Position numbers and translations under genes: made by a program. From NCBI GenBank assembly GCA_016213625.1, contig JACQZZ010000116.1, positions 98,823 to 162,822 on the forward strand: a stretch of 64,000 nucleotides of DNA, written 5' to 3'. Shown here piece after piece: positions 52,558-60,911 of this stretch. Position 1 is the stretch's first letter. The number at the start of each line of letters is the position of its first letter. The notes beneath the pieces are model-generated. The model was given only the letters and a program-made list of their open reading frames with translations. It did not search any database and was not told where the DNA came from. Source of the stretch: Actinomycetota bacterium (GTDB lineage Bacteria; Actinomycetota; Acidimicrobiia; Acidimicrobiales; Ilumatobacteraceae).

Positions 52558-53718
52558 TCAGTAGCTGCGGGGCAGGCCCAGCACGTGCTCGCTCACGTAG
52601 CTGAGGATCAGTTCCTGGCTGATTGGTGCGATGCGCATCAGTCGGGCTTCGCGGAAGTAGCGCTCCACGTGGTACTCGCTCGCGTACCCGAAGCCGCCCA
52701 GCGTCTGCACGGCTCGGTCGGCCGCGAAGAACCCGGCCTCGGCAGCGAGGTACTTCGCCAGGTTGGCCTCCTCGCCGCACGGTGCGCCCGCGTCCACCAG
52801 TCGGGCCGCGTGCTGCACCATCAGTTCGGCGGCGCGCAGGCGCGCGTGCGCCTCGGCCAACGGAAAGGCGATGCCCTGGTTCTGCCCGATCGGTCGCCCG
52901 AACACCACCCGTTCCTTCGCATACGCGACGGCCACTCGGAGCGACGCGTCGCCGATGCCGATGGCCTCGGCAGCGATGAGCACGCGCTCGGCGTTCAGCC
53001 CGTCGAGCAGGTACCGGAAGCCCTGACCCTCGTCGCCGACGCGGTCGATGGCGGGCACCCGTACGTCGTCGTAGGTGGTCTCGCACGACGCCACTGCGTT
53101 GCGTCCCATCTTCGGGATCGGCGTGACACCCACGCCAGGTGCGTGCTTGTCGACCAGGAACAGCGTCATCCCGTCGGTGGGGCGGCGGCACTCGTCGAGC
53201 GGTGTCGTGCGGGTGAGCAGCAGGATGCGATCGGCCTCCAATGCCTTGCTGGTCCACACCTTGCGCCCGTTGACCACATAGTGGTCGCCGTCGCGCACGG
53301 CTCGGGTGGTGATGCGCGACGTGTCGGTGCCGGCGTCGGGCTCGGTGACGCCGAACGCGACGTGCAGACTGCCATCGGCCACGGACGGGAGGAACCGATG
53401 CCGGAGTTGGTCGTCGCCGTGGCGGATCACCGGCTGCATGCCGAAGATGCTCATGTGCAGCGCTGATGCTCCGTTCATGGCCGCACCCGATGCGGCGACG
53501 GTCTGCAGGACGGTGGCTGCTTCGAGGATGCCCCGACCGCCACCGCCGAACTCCTCCGGGATGGCCACGCCGATCCAGCCGGCGTCGGCCATTGCTCGGT
53601 AGAAGTCCCACGGGAACTCGTGGTCGCGGTCGTGGGCGGCCCAGTACTCGTCGGGGAAGTCGCGGCACAGTGTGGCGACGTGCTCGCGAATGAGCGCCAG
53701 ATCGGCGTCGGCTTCCAT
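52558..53718 (-). CDS. Acyl-CoA dehydrogenase
   Basis: 386 residues. Motifs FGVTEPDAGTDTSRITT, YVVNGRKVWTSKA, FGRPIGQNQGIAFPLAEA and QTLGGFGYASEYHVERYFRE are clear. The C-terminal loop usually reading YEGTSEIQ is instead RIAPISQELILSYVSEHVLGLPRSY, so the common Glu is absent. Members with this ending exist and may take the base from another helix. The start ATG is chosen at MEADADLALI, 39 bp from the divergent HD-protein gene. Confidence 0.9.
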   Translation of the reverse strand: MEADADLALIREHVATLCRDFPDEYWAAHDRDHEFPWDFYRAMADAGWIGVAIPEEFGGGGRGILEAATVLQTVAASGAAMNGASALHMSIFGMQPVIRHGDDQLRHRFLPSVADGSLHVAFGVTEPDAGTDTSRITTRAVRDGDHYVVNGRKVWTSKALEADRILLLTRTTPLDECRRPTDGMTLFLVDKHAPGVGVTPIPKMGRNAVASCETTYDDVRVPAIDRVGDEGQGFRYLLDGLNAERVLIAAEAIGIGDASLRVAVAYAKERVVFGRPIGQNQGIAFPLAEAHARLRAAELMVQHAARLVDAGAPCGEEANLAKYLAAEAGFFAADRAVQTLGGFGYASEYHVERYFREARLMRIAPISQELILSYVSEHVLGLPRSY

Positions 53719-53757
53719 GCGTGCAGGGTAGACCTGGGCCGGGCCTACGATCGGGTC

Positions 53758-54327
53758 ATGGAATCGACCGGCACGGTGCACTTCACGCAGATGCGCGACG
53801 GCACGAAGGAGGAGTACGCATTCCTCCACGGGCTCGAGCGGCAGTACATCGAGGGTCTGCCCGATCGCATCCTCGCCAACCTTCGCCTGCTCGACGACGG
53901 ATTGGGTGGTTACCGCATCAGTCGGCTGGAGCACTCGCTGCAGGCGGCCACGCGTGCCGAGCGCGACGGCGCCGACATCGACTGGATCGTGGCCGCGCTG
54001 GTGCACGACATCGGCGACGCGCTGGCACCGGAGAACCACTCGCAGATGGCAGCGTCGATCCTTCGCCCCTACGTGCGGGAAGAGGTGACGTGGGTGGTCA
54101 ACATGCACGGCACCTTCCAGCAGCACTACTACGGGCATCACCTCGGTCTGGACCCCGACGCCCGCGAGGCGTACCGCGACCACGAGTGGTTCGACAGCTG
54201 CGAGCGATTCTGCGAGCGATGGGACCAGGCGGCCTTCGACCCCGACTACCGCACCGAGTCACTCGAGCACTTCGAGCCGATGGTGCGCGAGGTGTTCTCG
54301 CGCCCTGCGTTCAACAGCTCCACCTGA
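53758..54327 (+). CDS. HD-domain protein (PhnZ-like), paralogue of 17423-17971
   Basis: 189 residues. Metal motifs are RLEHSLQAATRAERDGAD, ALVHDIGDALAPENHSQMAASILRPYV and HGTFQQHYYGHH, with the tail RWDQAAFDPDYRTESLEHFEPMVREVFSRP. This tail is nearly the same as in the other HD protein. As for that gene, a diiron HD oxygenase of the PhnZ type is one possibility and a phosphohydrolase another. The promoter looks leaderless: TACGAT (53746-53751) ends 6 nt before the ATG. Confidence 0.8.
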   Translation: MESTGTVHFTQMRDGTKEEYAFLHGLERQYIEGLPDRILANLRLLDDGLGGYRISRLEHSLQAATRAERDGADIDWIVAALVHDIGDALAPENHSQMAASILRPYVREEVTWVVNMHGTFQQHYYGHHLGLDPDAREAYRDHEWFDSCERFCERWDQAAFDPDYRTESLEHFEPMVREVFSRPAFNSST

Positions 54328-54348
54328 GGCGGGCTGTCTGGATCGGCG

Positions 54349-55617
54349 TCAGCGGGTCTGGATCTCGACGGGCGTCGAGTACTGATCGCTCACGGATTCG
54401 TCGAGGCCCACCGGGTCGGCATCGATGCCGAACAGCGACCGCAGCCACGATGTGATCGAGTGGTCGATGATGGGGAACGTGTCCTCCACGGGCAGGGCCG
54501 GCGGGTTGCACCCGTCGGAACCGAGCGACCTGATCGCGGGCGTCGAGTCGAGGAACGCGGTCAGACCGTTGGACTCGGCCACCCCGATGATGCCGAGCCC
54601 GCCGCCGAGGGTGCACAGATCGCTGAACGCCAGGTGACCGGCACCTTCGATGAGCCACAGCAGGCTGGGTGACGGTGCACCCTCGAACGACGGACGAGTG
54701 AGCTCTTCGGCGTCAGCGATGCCATCGGCCGTGCCGGCGATGAAGAACGAGGGCTTCTCGGGGTACTCGGGTGCCACCGTGGTCGTGGGTTCGAGCGTGG
54801 TCGACGTGGTGTCGTTGCCGCGCCCGAGGGACACGCCGGATGCCATGGAGACGTAGCCGTCGACCCGGTCGTCGGCGAGTGCCACCCTGTAGGCCGTGCC
54901 ACCGCCGGCCGAGTGGCCGAGCGTGGCGATGTGCGTGTCGTCGATGACGCCGAAGAAGCGACTGCCGTCGGTGGAGTTCGCCCGCAGGATCAGGTCGATC
55001 GCCCCGGTGAGTTCGGCGACCGAGGTGTCGGCCGGCCGTGTGCCCGCTGACAGCATGTCGGTGAGGTGGGCGAGGTCTCGCGACGGGTGATCCGAGGACA
55101 CGACCACCATCCCCCAGCTGGCGAGGTGCGAGGTGAGACCGGTGCTCTGCAGGCGGAACCCGCTGAATCCATGGCTGAAGCCGACCAGCGGGAAACTGCC
55201 GTCCGCCACGTCGGCGTCGCGGCCTGCGGTGTACGAGAAGTCGGCCGCGACATCGGCGGTGAGGATGGCCTTGAGTGCCTCGGGAGTGAAGTCGCGGGCG
55301 TCGTAGCCCTCGGTACCGGTGGTGCCCTCCACCGCTGGGTACCAAACCTCCACCAACGGCCCGCCGTCGGGAAGCTGAAGGGTGGTGACACCCACGGGGT
55401 ACGGCCCCGGTTCGGTGTACGCCATGGCCGCCGTCGCCGGATCCACGGTGGTGGTCGGTGCGGCGGTGGTGGGTGCGTCGGTGGCAGCCACCGTGGTCTC
55501 CGGCACCTCGGCTGCGGTGTCCTCTGCCGTGGCGTTCGACGAACTGGAATCGTCGCTGCAGGCAGCAACGAACAGGGACATAGCCAGGGCACAGACGACG
55601 AGCGAGCGGGAGCGCAT
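54349..55617 (-). CDS. Secreted lipoprotein alpha/beta hydrolase (PAF-acetylhydrolase-like)
   Basis: 422 residues. The signal peptide ends in a lipobox (LFVAACSDD), followed by a Ser/Thr/Ala-rich linker. The hydrolase core resembles PAF-acetylhydrolase and dienelactone-type enzymes: VEVWYPAVEG, GFSHGFSGFR (oxyanion region), nucleophile Ser in TLGHSAGGGTA, Asp near GTADGIAD and a His in EGAGHLAFSD. Located on the outer face of the membrane. AACAAT ends 7 nt before the ATG. Convergent with the HD gene (21 bp apart). Ester substrate unknown. Confidence 0.85.
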   Translation of the reverse strand: MRSRSLVVCALAMSLFVAACSDDSSSSNATAEDTAAEVPETTVAATDAPTTAAPTTTVDPATAAMAYTEPGPYPVGVTTLQLPDGGPLVEVWYPAVEGTTGTEGYDARDFTPEALKAILTADVAADFSYTAGRDADVADGSFPLVGFSHGFSGFRLQSTGLTSHLASWGMVVVSSDHPSRDLAHLTDMLSAGTRPADTSVAELTGAIDLILRANSTDGSRFFGVIDDTHIATLGHSAGGGTAYRVALADDRVDGYVSMASGVSLGRGNDTTSTTLEPTTTVAPEYPEKPSFFIAGTADGIADAEELTRPSFEGAPSPSLLWLIEGAGHLAFSDLCTLGGGLGIIGVAESNGLTAFLDSTPAIRSLGSDGCNPPALPVEDTFPIIDHSITSWLRSLFGIDADPVGLDESVSDQYSTPVEIQTR

Positions 55618-55749
55618 GGCGGGGATTGTTCCACGGGTGCCATCGAAGTGCGCGGTCGGGACGGTGGGTTCGCCGGACGAATCGCCGGGGGCATCCGTGT
55701 ACCGAGCCGCTATCGTGCTGAGCCGTTGCGGGGCTCGCCCCGCACAGGT

Positions 55750-55824
55750 GGCGACGTGGCCGAGTGGCTGAGGCAAAGGACTGCAAATCCTTCCACATGG
55801 GTTCGATTCCCATCGTCGCCTCCA
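55750..55824 (+). tRNA. trnC: tRNA-Cys (anticodon GCA)
   Basis: 75 nt with encoded CCA. Acceptor arms GGCGACG / CGTCGCC, D-arm GCCGAGTGGCTGAGGC, anticodon stem AAGGA/TCCTT with loop CTGCAAA (anticodon GCA at 55783-55785), T-arm ATGGG-TTCGATT-CCCAT, discriminator T. It is followed by a strong terminator. Confidence 0.95.
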
Positions 55825-55830
55825 CCGCAT

Positions 55831-55856
55831 CGAGGGACCCCGCAAGGGGTCCCTCG
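55831..55856 (+). terminator. Terminator after tRNA-Cys
   Basis: Perfect 11-bp stem, CGAGGGACCCC / GGGGTCCCTCG with a GCAA tetraloop, followed by TT. Confidence 0.85.
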
Positions 55857-56003
55857 TTCGCGTCCATCCCACCTGACTCACCCCGTTCCCGTCGAACTTG
55901 TCGCGGCCCGACCACCATCGATGGCGGCGGCACCGCGACGTCCTCGATGAGTTCGGTGGGATCGGGCACATAGTGTGCGGGCACTCGAATCGGGAGGGCA
56001 GCG

Positions 56004-57485
56004 GTGGATCGTCGAACGTTCGTGAAGGCCGGCATCGTGGCGGCGGGTGGGGGAGCGCTGCTGCCGTCGGTGGCGCTCGCGTCGACCCGCCCGCGCGTGG
56101 CGGCACCGCTGCCGGGCATCGGTCCGTACGGGCCGCTCGCCACCGAGCCCGACGAGAACGGGTTGCTGCTCCCAGAGGGGTTCACGTCGCGGATCATCGC
56201 TGTCAGTGGGTCGAACGTGGGAGCCACCTCGTACTCGTGGCACCTGTTCCCCGACGGTGCAGCCACGTTCCCCGACGGCGGCGGCGGGTGGTACTACGTC
56301 TGCAACAGCGAGGTCATGGACTACATGGCGCCCGACGCGGGTGGCGCATCCGCGATCCACTTCCGACCCGACGGTGCCATCCTCGACGCCTATCGGGTGC
56401 TGGATGGCAGCAACTCCAACTGCGCCGGAGGACCCACCCCGTGGGGCACCTGGCTGTCGTGCGAGGAGCACTCTCAGGAGCAGGGCCGGGTGTGGGAGTG
56501 CGACCCGACTGGCGCCGAACCCGCCGTGGTGCACGAGGCGATGGGCCGCTGGGCGCACGAGGCCGCAGCGGTGGACCCGGCGGACCAGCGGTTGTACCTC
56601 ACCCAGGACCACCCCGAGGGTCTGCTCTACCGCTTCACCCCGACCGCGTACCCCGACCTGTCGGCCGGCTCGCTCGACGCCTGCCTCGTGGCCGAGGACG
56701 GCACCGTGACCTGGGCGCCACTCACCGACCCCACCGGCACCGCCTCGCCCACCCGCACCCAGGTGCCGGGGGCTCGGGTGTTCCCAGGCGGCGAGGGCAT
56801 TTGGTACTTCGACGGGTGGATCTACCTCACCTCCAAGCTCGATCACTCGGTGCACGGCATCGACCTGCGGAACCAGACGTATCGGCTCATCTGGAAGGGC
56901 GATCCCGATGGGCTGGGCGTGGACGGTGCAGTGCTGTCGCACGTCGACAACATCACCGTCGACGAGGGTTCCGGCGACCTGGTGGTGGCCGAGGACGGCG
57001 GCAACATGGAACTGGTGATCATCGCCCCCGACGGCACGGTGGGCCCGCTCGTGAGGGTGGTCGGCCCTGGTCACGAGGGTTCCGAGATGACGGGCCCGGT
57101 GTTCAACCCGACCCGTGACCGTCTGTACTTCTCGTCGCAACGCGGTCCCGGCACACGCACGAGGAACGAGATCGTGCCGGGTATCACCCTCGAACCCGAG
57201 TCCACCGCGGTGGGGGTCACGTACGAGATCACCGGCCCGTTCCGCGGCCGCGTGCCCGAGCCGACCGTGCCCGACACGACGGCGCGAGCGACCGTGGTCT
57301 CGCCGGTCGACACGCTGGCCACCGTCGCCCGCGGCGGCTCCGACTCGTCGAACGACGACGGCGGCAACGGCATCTGGTGGGGGCTGGGCGTCACCGGCGC
57401 AGTGGCCGCCATCGTGGGTGGCGCCCTCTTGCGGCGTCGAGCGGTGGCGCCGCCCGATGATGGAGACGATGCTGCACCCGAATGA
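56004..57485 (+). CDS. PhoX-like (DUF839) Tat-exported protein with C-terminal membrane helix
   Basis: 493 residues from a GTG start preceded by GGGAGG. Tat signal MDRRTFVKAGIVAAGGGALL with an ALA-type cleavage site. The body is a beta-propeller PhoX/DUF839 domain (GTWLSCEEH, GRWAHEAAAVDP, YLTQDHPEGLLYRF, VDNITVDEGSGDLVVAEDGG). A Thr/Val/Ser-rich stalk and one helix (GIWWGLGVTGAVAAIVGGALL) with a basic end anchor it to the membrane. PhoX enzymes are Ca/Fe-dependent phosphatases; whether this member is active is not clear. Confidence 0.85.
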   Translation: MDRRTFVKAGIVAAGGGALLPSVALASTRPRVAAPLPGIGPYGPLATEPDENGLLLPEGFTSRIIAVSGSNVGATSYSWHLFPDGAATFPDGGGGWYYVCNSEVMDYMAPDAGGASAIHFRPDGAILDAYRVLDGSNSNCAGGPTPWGTWLSCEEHSQEQGRVWECDPTGAEPAVVHEAMGRWAHEAAAVDPADQRLYLTQDHPEGLLYRFTPTAYPDLSAGSLDACLVAEDGTVTWAPLTDPTGTASPTRTQVPGARVFPGGEGIWYFDGWIYLTSKLDHSVHGIDLRNQTYRLIWKGDPDGLGVDGAVLSHVDNITVDEGSGDLVVAEDGGNMELVIIAPDGTVGPLVRVVGPGHEGSEMTGPVFNPTRDRLYFSSQRGPGTRTRNEIVPGITLEPESTAVGVTYEITGPFRGRVPEPTVPDTTARATVVSPVDTLATVARGGSDSSNDDGGNGIWWGLGVTGAVAAIVGGALLRRRAVAPPDDGDDAAPE

Positions 57486-57566
57486 GTCCGGCCCGATGCG
57501 GAGCGGCCCGGGCTGGCATGCTGGGCGACGTTCGGTGCGGGGGCACCGGCCGAAGGGGGATCTGGA

Positions 57567-59192
57567 ATGACCGAGTGGAACTTCGCTGACGTGTACGAAC
57601 TGGTCGCGGCCAAGGTGCCCGATCGCCCGTGCCAGGTGCAGGGCGACCGGGTCATCACCTGGGCGCAGTTCGATGCGCGGGCGAACGCGCTCGCGGCCGA
57701 CATGTTGTCGGCGGGCCTCACCCACCAGAGCAAGGTGGCCGCGTACCTGTTCAACGGTCCCGAGTACCTCGAGGTCTACATCGCCGCGTTCAAGGCCGGC
57801 CTCGCGCCCGTCAACACCAACTACCGCTACGGACACGACGAGATCGTGTACCTGTTCGACAACGCCGATGCAGAGGCCGTGGTGTTCCACGCCGCCTTCG
57901 TGGAGCTGGTCGAGCGAGTGCGTCACGAACTGCCCAAGGTGCGCCGCTGGTACTGCGTGGCCGACGGCACCGCACCCGTGCCCGAGTGGGCTGTCGACTA
58001 CGAGTCGGTCGTCACCGCGTCGGTGGCCGGGCCGGTGCGCGGCCCCTGGGGTCGCAGTGGTGACGACCTCCTGCTGCTGTACACCGGCGGCACCACGGGC
58101 ATGCCCAAGGGCGTGATGTGGCGCCAGGACGACCTGTTCAACGTGCTCGGCGCCGGCGGCAACGCGGTGCTGGGTATCCCGCCGGCCGCCGACATGGACG
58201 AGCTCGGCTCACGTCTCGGTCCCGACGCCCCGTCGTTCGTGCTGCTCTCGGCCTGCCCGCTCATGCACGGCACGGGCCAGTTCTCCAGCCTCATCGCGAT
58301 GAACCTCGGCGGTGCTGTGGTCACCCTGCCGTCGCGTCACTTCGACGTGCACGAGCTGCTCCGCGAGGTGGAGCGCAACAAGGTGAACTCCATCATCATC
58401 GTCGGCCAGGCCTTCGCCGGGCCCATCCTCGACACGCTCGATGCGGCACCGGGCCAGTACGACCTGTCCAGCGTGATCATGATGTCGTCCTCCGGGGTGA
58501 TGTGGGCACAGGACAACAAGGAGGGGCTGCTCCGCCACCTTCCCCAGGCCGCACTGTTCGATTCGTTCGGGTCGTCCGAGGCCGTGGGCATGGGCGCGTC
58601 GGTGTCCACCGCGGGCGGCGCCAGCCAGACCGCGCGTTTCCAGATCGGGCCGGCGTGCGCGGTGTTCGACGATCTCGGCCAGCGAGTGGTGCCCGGGTCG
58701 GGCGAGCGCGGCATGGTGGCCGTCAGCGGCTTCATCCCGCTCGGCTACTACAAGGACGAGGCGAAGACCGCTCAGACCTTCCGCACGTACGAGGGGCAGC
58801 GGTGGACCGTGCCCGGCGACTGGGCCGAGGTGAACGAGGACGGCACCCTCGTACTGTTGGGTCGCGGTTCGGTGTGCATCAACACCGGCGGCGAGAAGGT
58901 CTTCCCGGAAGAGGTGGAGGAGGCGCTCAAGCAGCACCCGCTCGTTCGCGACGCGGTGGCGGTGGGCATCCCCGACAACCGATTCGGAGAGACCATCTGC
59001 GCGGTCGTCGAGGCCGTGCCCGGCGCTGCGCCGGATCTGGCGACGCTCGCGGACCACGTGAAGGAGCACCTCGCCCACTACAAGGCACCGCGCCACCTGG
59101 TGCTCGTCGACACCATCGGACGTGCACCGAACGGAAAGGTGGACTACAAGCGCCTCAAGGGTGTGGCACTCGACCAGGTCACGGCCGGCTAG
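57567..59192 (+). CDS. AMP-forming acyl-CoA synthetase, FadD19-like
   Basis: 541 residues. The P-loop is LLYTGGTTGMPKGVMWR, A5 is LFDSFGSSEAVGMG, A8 is GRGSVCINTGGEKVFPEEVEEAL and the catalytic Lys is in APNGKVDYKRLKG. GGTTGMPKGVMWRQDDLF and INTGGEKVFPEEVE resemble actinobacterial FadD19-type synthetases acting on branched or steroid side-chain acids; the substrate is inferred. AAGGGGGA precedes the ATG at about 6 nt. A weak hairpin (59196-59214) lies between its stop and that of the convergent glycerol-3-phosphate-oxidase-like gene. Confidence 0.88.
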   Translation: MTEWNFADVYELVAAKVPDRPCQVQGDRVITWAQFDARANALAADMLSAGLTHQSKVAAYLFNGPEYLEVYIAAFKAGLAPVNTNYRYGHDEIVYLFDNADAEAVVFHAAFVELVERVRHELPKVRRWYCVADGTAPVPEWAVDYESVVTASVAGPVRGPWGRSGDDLLLLYTGGTTGMPKGVMWRQDDLFNVLGAGGNAVLGIPPAADMDELGSRLGPDAPSFVLLSACPLMHGTGQFSSLIAMNLGGAVVTLPSRHFDVHELLREVERNKVNSIIIVGQAFAGPILDTLDAAPGQYDLSSVIMMSSSGVMWAQDNKEGLLRHLPQAALFDSFGSSEAVGMGASVSTAGGASQTARFQIGPACAVFDDLGQRVVPGSGERGMVAVSGFIPLGYYKDEAKTAQTFRTYEGQRWTVPGDWAEVNEDGTLVLLGRGSVCINTGGEKVFPEEVEEALKQHPLVRDAVAVGIPDNRFGETICAVVEAVPGAAPDLATLADHVKEHLAHYKAPRHLVLVDTIGRAPNGKVDYKRLKGVALDQVTAG

Positions 59193-59222
59193 TTCGCCGC
59201 GGGCCGCTCGCGGCTCGCCGGG

Positions 59223-60842
59223 TCACGGTCGGTTGGCGAGGTATTCCTGCAGCCGTCGTTCGGCGTCGTCGCCGAACAGGATCTCGGCCACCTCTTGCAG
59301 ACCCGGTGAGGTGACGATGTCGTCCTTGCGTACCACGAGGTCGATCTTCGACCGGCGGCGCATGAAGTCCTCGAGCTTCGTGATCATCTCGGTGCGAGCC
59401 TGGAAGTGCAGCTCGACACGCAGGTAATCGGCGCTCTTCATGATGTCCTCGCCCATGCGTGGGTCGTCGCGGATGGCTTCGAGCATGGAGAACGCGCGTC
59501 GTCCGTAGCGGCGCCACAGACGATCGGTGAGGCGCTCCGTGTCGGGCTTGCTGCGCAGCGAGTCGAGCTTCATCAGGCGCGCCTGGCGGTAGAACTCGTC
59601 GCGGGTGGCGCTGGCCGGCTCGCCGTACCAGTTGTGCAGGTCCTTCTCGAGCTTCACGCCCAGTTCCTGGACCACATCGGCCACTTCCTCACCCACGTTG
59701 AGGCAGTCGGTGAGCTTGCCGCCGAACACGGTGACCACGCGCCGCTTCCGGTCGCACTCGATGGCGTGCTTGCGGCTCAACGACGTCCACTCCACGGCAT
59801 CGGTGTTGCCGGCGGTGCGCTTCACGACCAGAGGGCGCACACCGCATCGCTCGGAGATGATGTCGGCGGTGGTGAGCGGCTCGGCCAGATCGAGCCGGGA
59901 GTTGATCTGCGCCAGCAGGAACTCGCGGTCCTCGTCGGTGACGTGAGTGACCGCATCCTCGACGCGGGTGTCGGTGGTGCCGATGACCGAGCGTCGGCCC
60001 ATGGGGATGACGTAGAACAGCCGCTGCGTGTCGTCGAAGAACGCGAGGACGCGGTGGTGCTCGGTGGTGGTGAGTCGAGGCACCACGAGGTGGATGCCCT
60101 TGGAATAGACGATGCGGTGGTCGGTGGTGGTGCCCCAGCCGTCGTTCAACGCATCGACGAACGGGCCGGCGGCGTTGATGATGACGCGCGCGGTGGTGGT
60201 GTAGGTGGCGCCGCTGTCGGTGTCGCGCAGCTCGGCCTTCCACTGGTCGCCGTGCCGCTTGGCGCCGACCAGCTCGACGTAGTTCGCCGCCGATGCGCCG
60301 GCCTCGATGGCCGAGCGGATGAACGAGAACACGAATCGAGCGTCGTTGTCGATGAGGTAGGCGTCGCGATACTCGATACCACCGCGCACCGACGAGGTGT
60401 TGATGGCCGGCTCTTCGGTCTCGATGGTCTCGGTGCGCAGGATGCGCGGGTGTTTGGTGCCGAACTGCCCGATGCCCCAGTAGCCGTAGGCGCCGAGACC
60501 GGCGAACCACGGCGGGTACGGCGAGGTCTCGTCGAGGCTGGCGAGGAACCCGATCTCCTTGATGTTGTCGGGGTAGGCCTTCATCAGCCGGTTGCGCGAC
60601 CGGCACAGCTTGAACACCAGCGGCAGCTCGTAGTGTTCGAGATACTTGAAGCCACCCCACACCAGGTTCGACGACTCCTGGCTGGTGAACGAACCGAAGT
60701 CGCCTCGATCCACCAGCGCCACCGACGCGCCACGCCCGGCGAGCGATGCTGCCGCCACGGCACCGTTGATGCCACCGCCCACGATGAGGACGTCGAACGT
60801 GCCGCCGTCGATACGGGCCAGGTGAGCGTCGCGGGAGGCCAT
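59223..60842 (-). CDS. glpD: Glycerol-3-phosphate dehydrogenase/oxidase family protein (GlpD-like)
   Basis: 539 residues. The FAD motif is FDVLIVGGGINGAVAAASLAGRG, followed by LVDRGDFGSFTSQESSNLVWGG, SKGIHLVVPR and the cap with GTTDTRVEDAV. The C-terminal helical DAO_C-like domain is present. It feeds glycerol-3-phosphate electrons into the respiratory chain at the membrane. CAGAAT ends 6 nt before the ATG (leaderless-like). It is 69 bp downstream of the LAL regulator gene on the same strand and may be its target. Confidence 0.87.
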   Translation of the reverse strand: MASRDAHLARIDGGTFDVLIVGGGINGAVAAASLAGRGASVALVDRGDFGSFTSQESSNLVWGGFKYLEHYELPLVFKLCRSRNRLMKAYPDNIKEIGFLASLDETSPYPPWFAGLGAYGYWGIGQFGTKHPRILRTETIETEEPAINTSSVRGGIEYRDAYLIDNDARFVFSFIRSAIEAGASAANYVELVGAKRHGDQWKAELRDTDSGATYTTTARVIINAAGPFVDALNDGWGTTTDHRIVYSKGIHLVVPRLTTTEHHRVLAFFDDTQRLFYVIPMGRRSVIGTTDTRVEDAVTHVTDEDREFLLAQINSRLDLAEPLTTADIISERCGVRPLVVKRTAGNTDAVEWTSLSRKHAIECDRKRRVVTVFGGKLTDCLNVGEEVADVVQELGVKLEKDLHNWYGEPASATRDEFYRQARLMKLDSLRSKPDTERLTDRLWRRYGRRAFSMLEAIRDDPRMGEDIMKSADYLRVELHFQARTEMITKLEDFMRRRSKIDLVVRKDDIVTSPGLQEVAEILFGDDAERRLQEYLANRP

Positions 60843-60911
60843 GAGGGCATTCTGTCAGCGGCGGTCGCGAACAGCTACCGGACGTGTCCTGCGGCACCAG
60901 ACCGTCCGCGG

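Noticed and set aside
52558..54183. A 155-codon upstream extension of the acyl-CoA dehydrogenase gene
   Set aside because: It is antisense to the HD-protein gene; the conserved dehydrogenase sequence begins at MEADADLALI.
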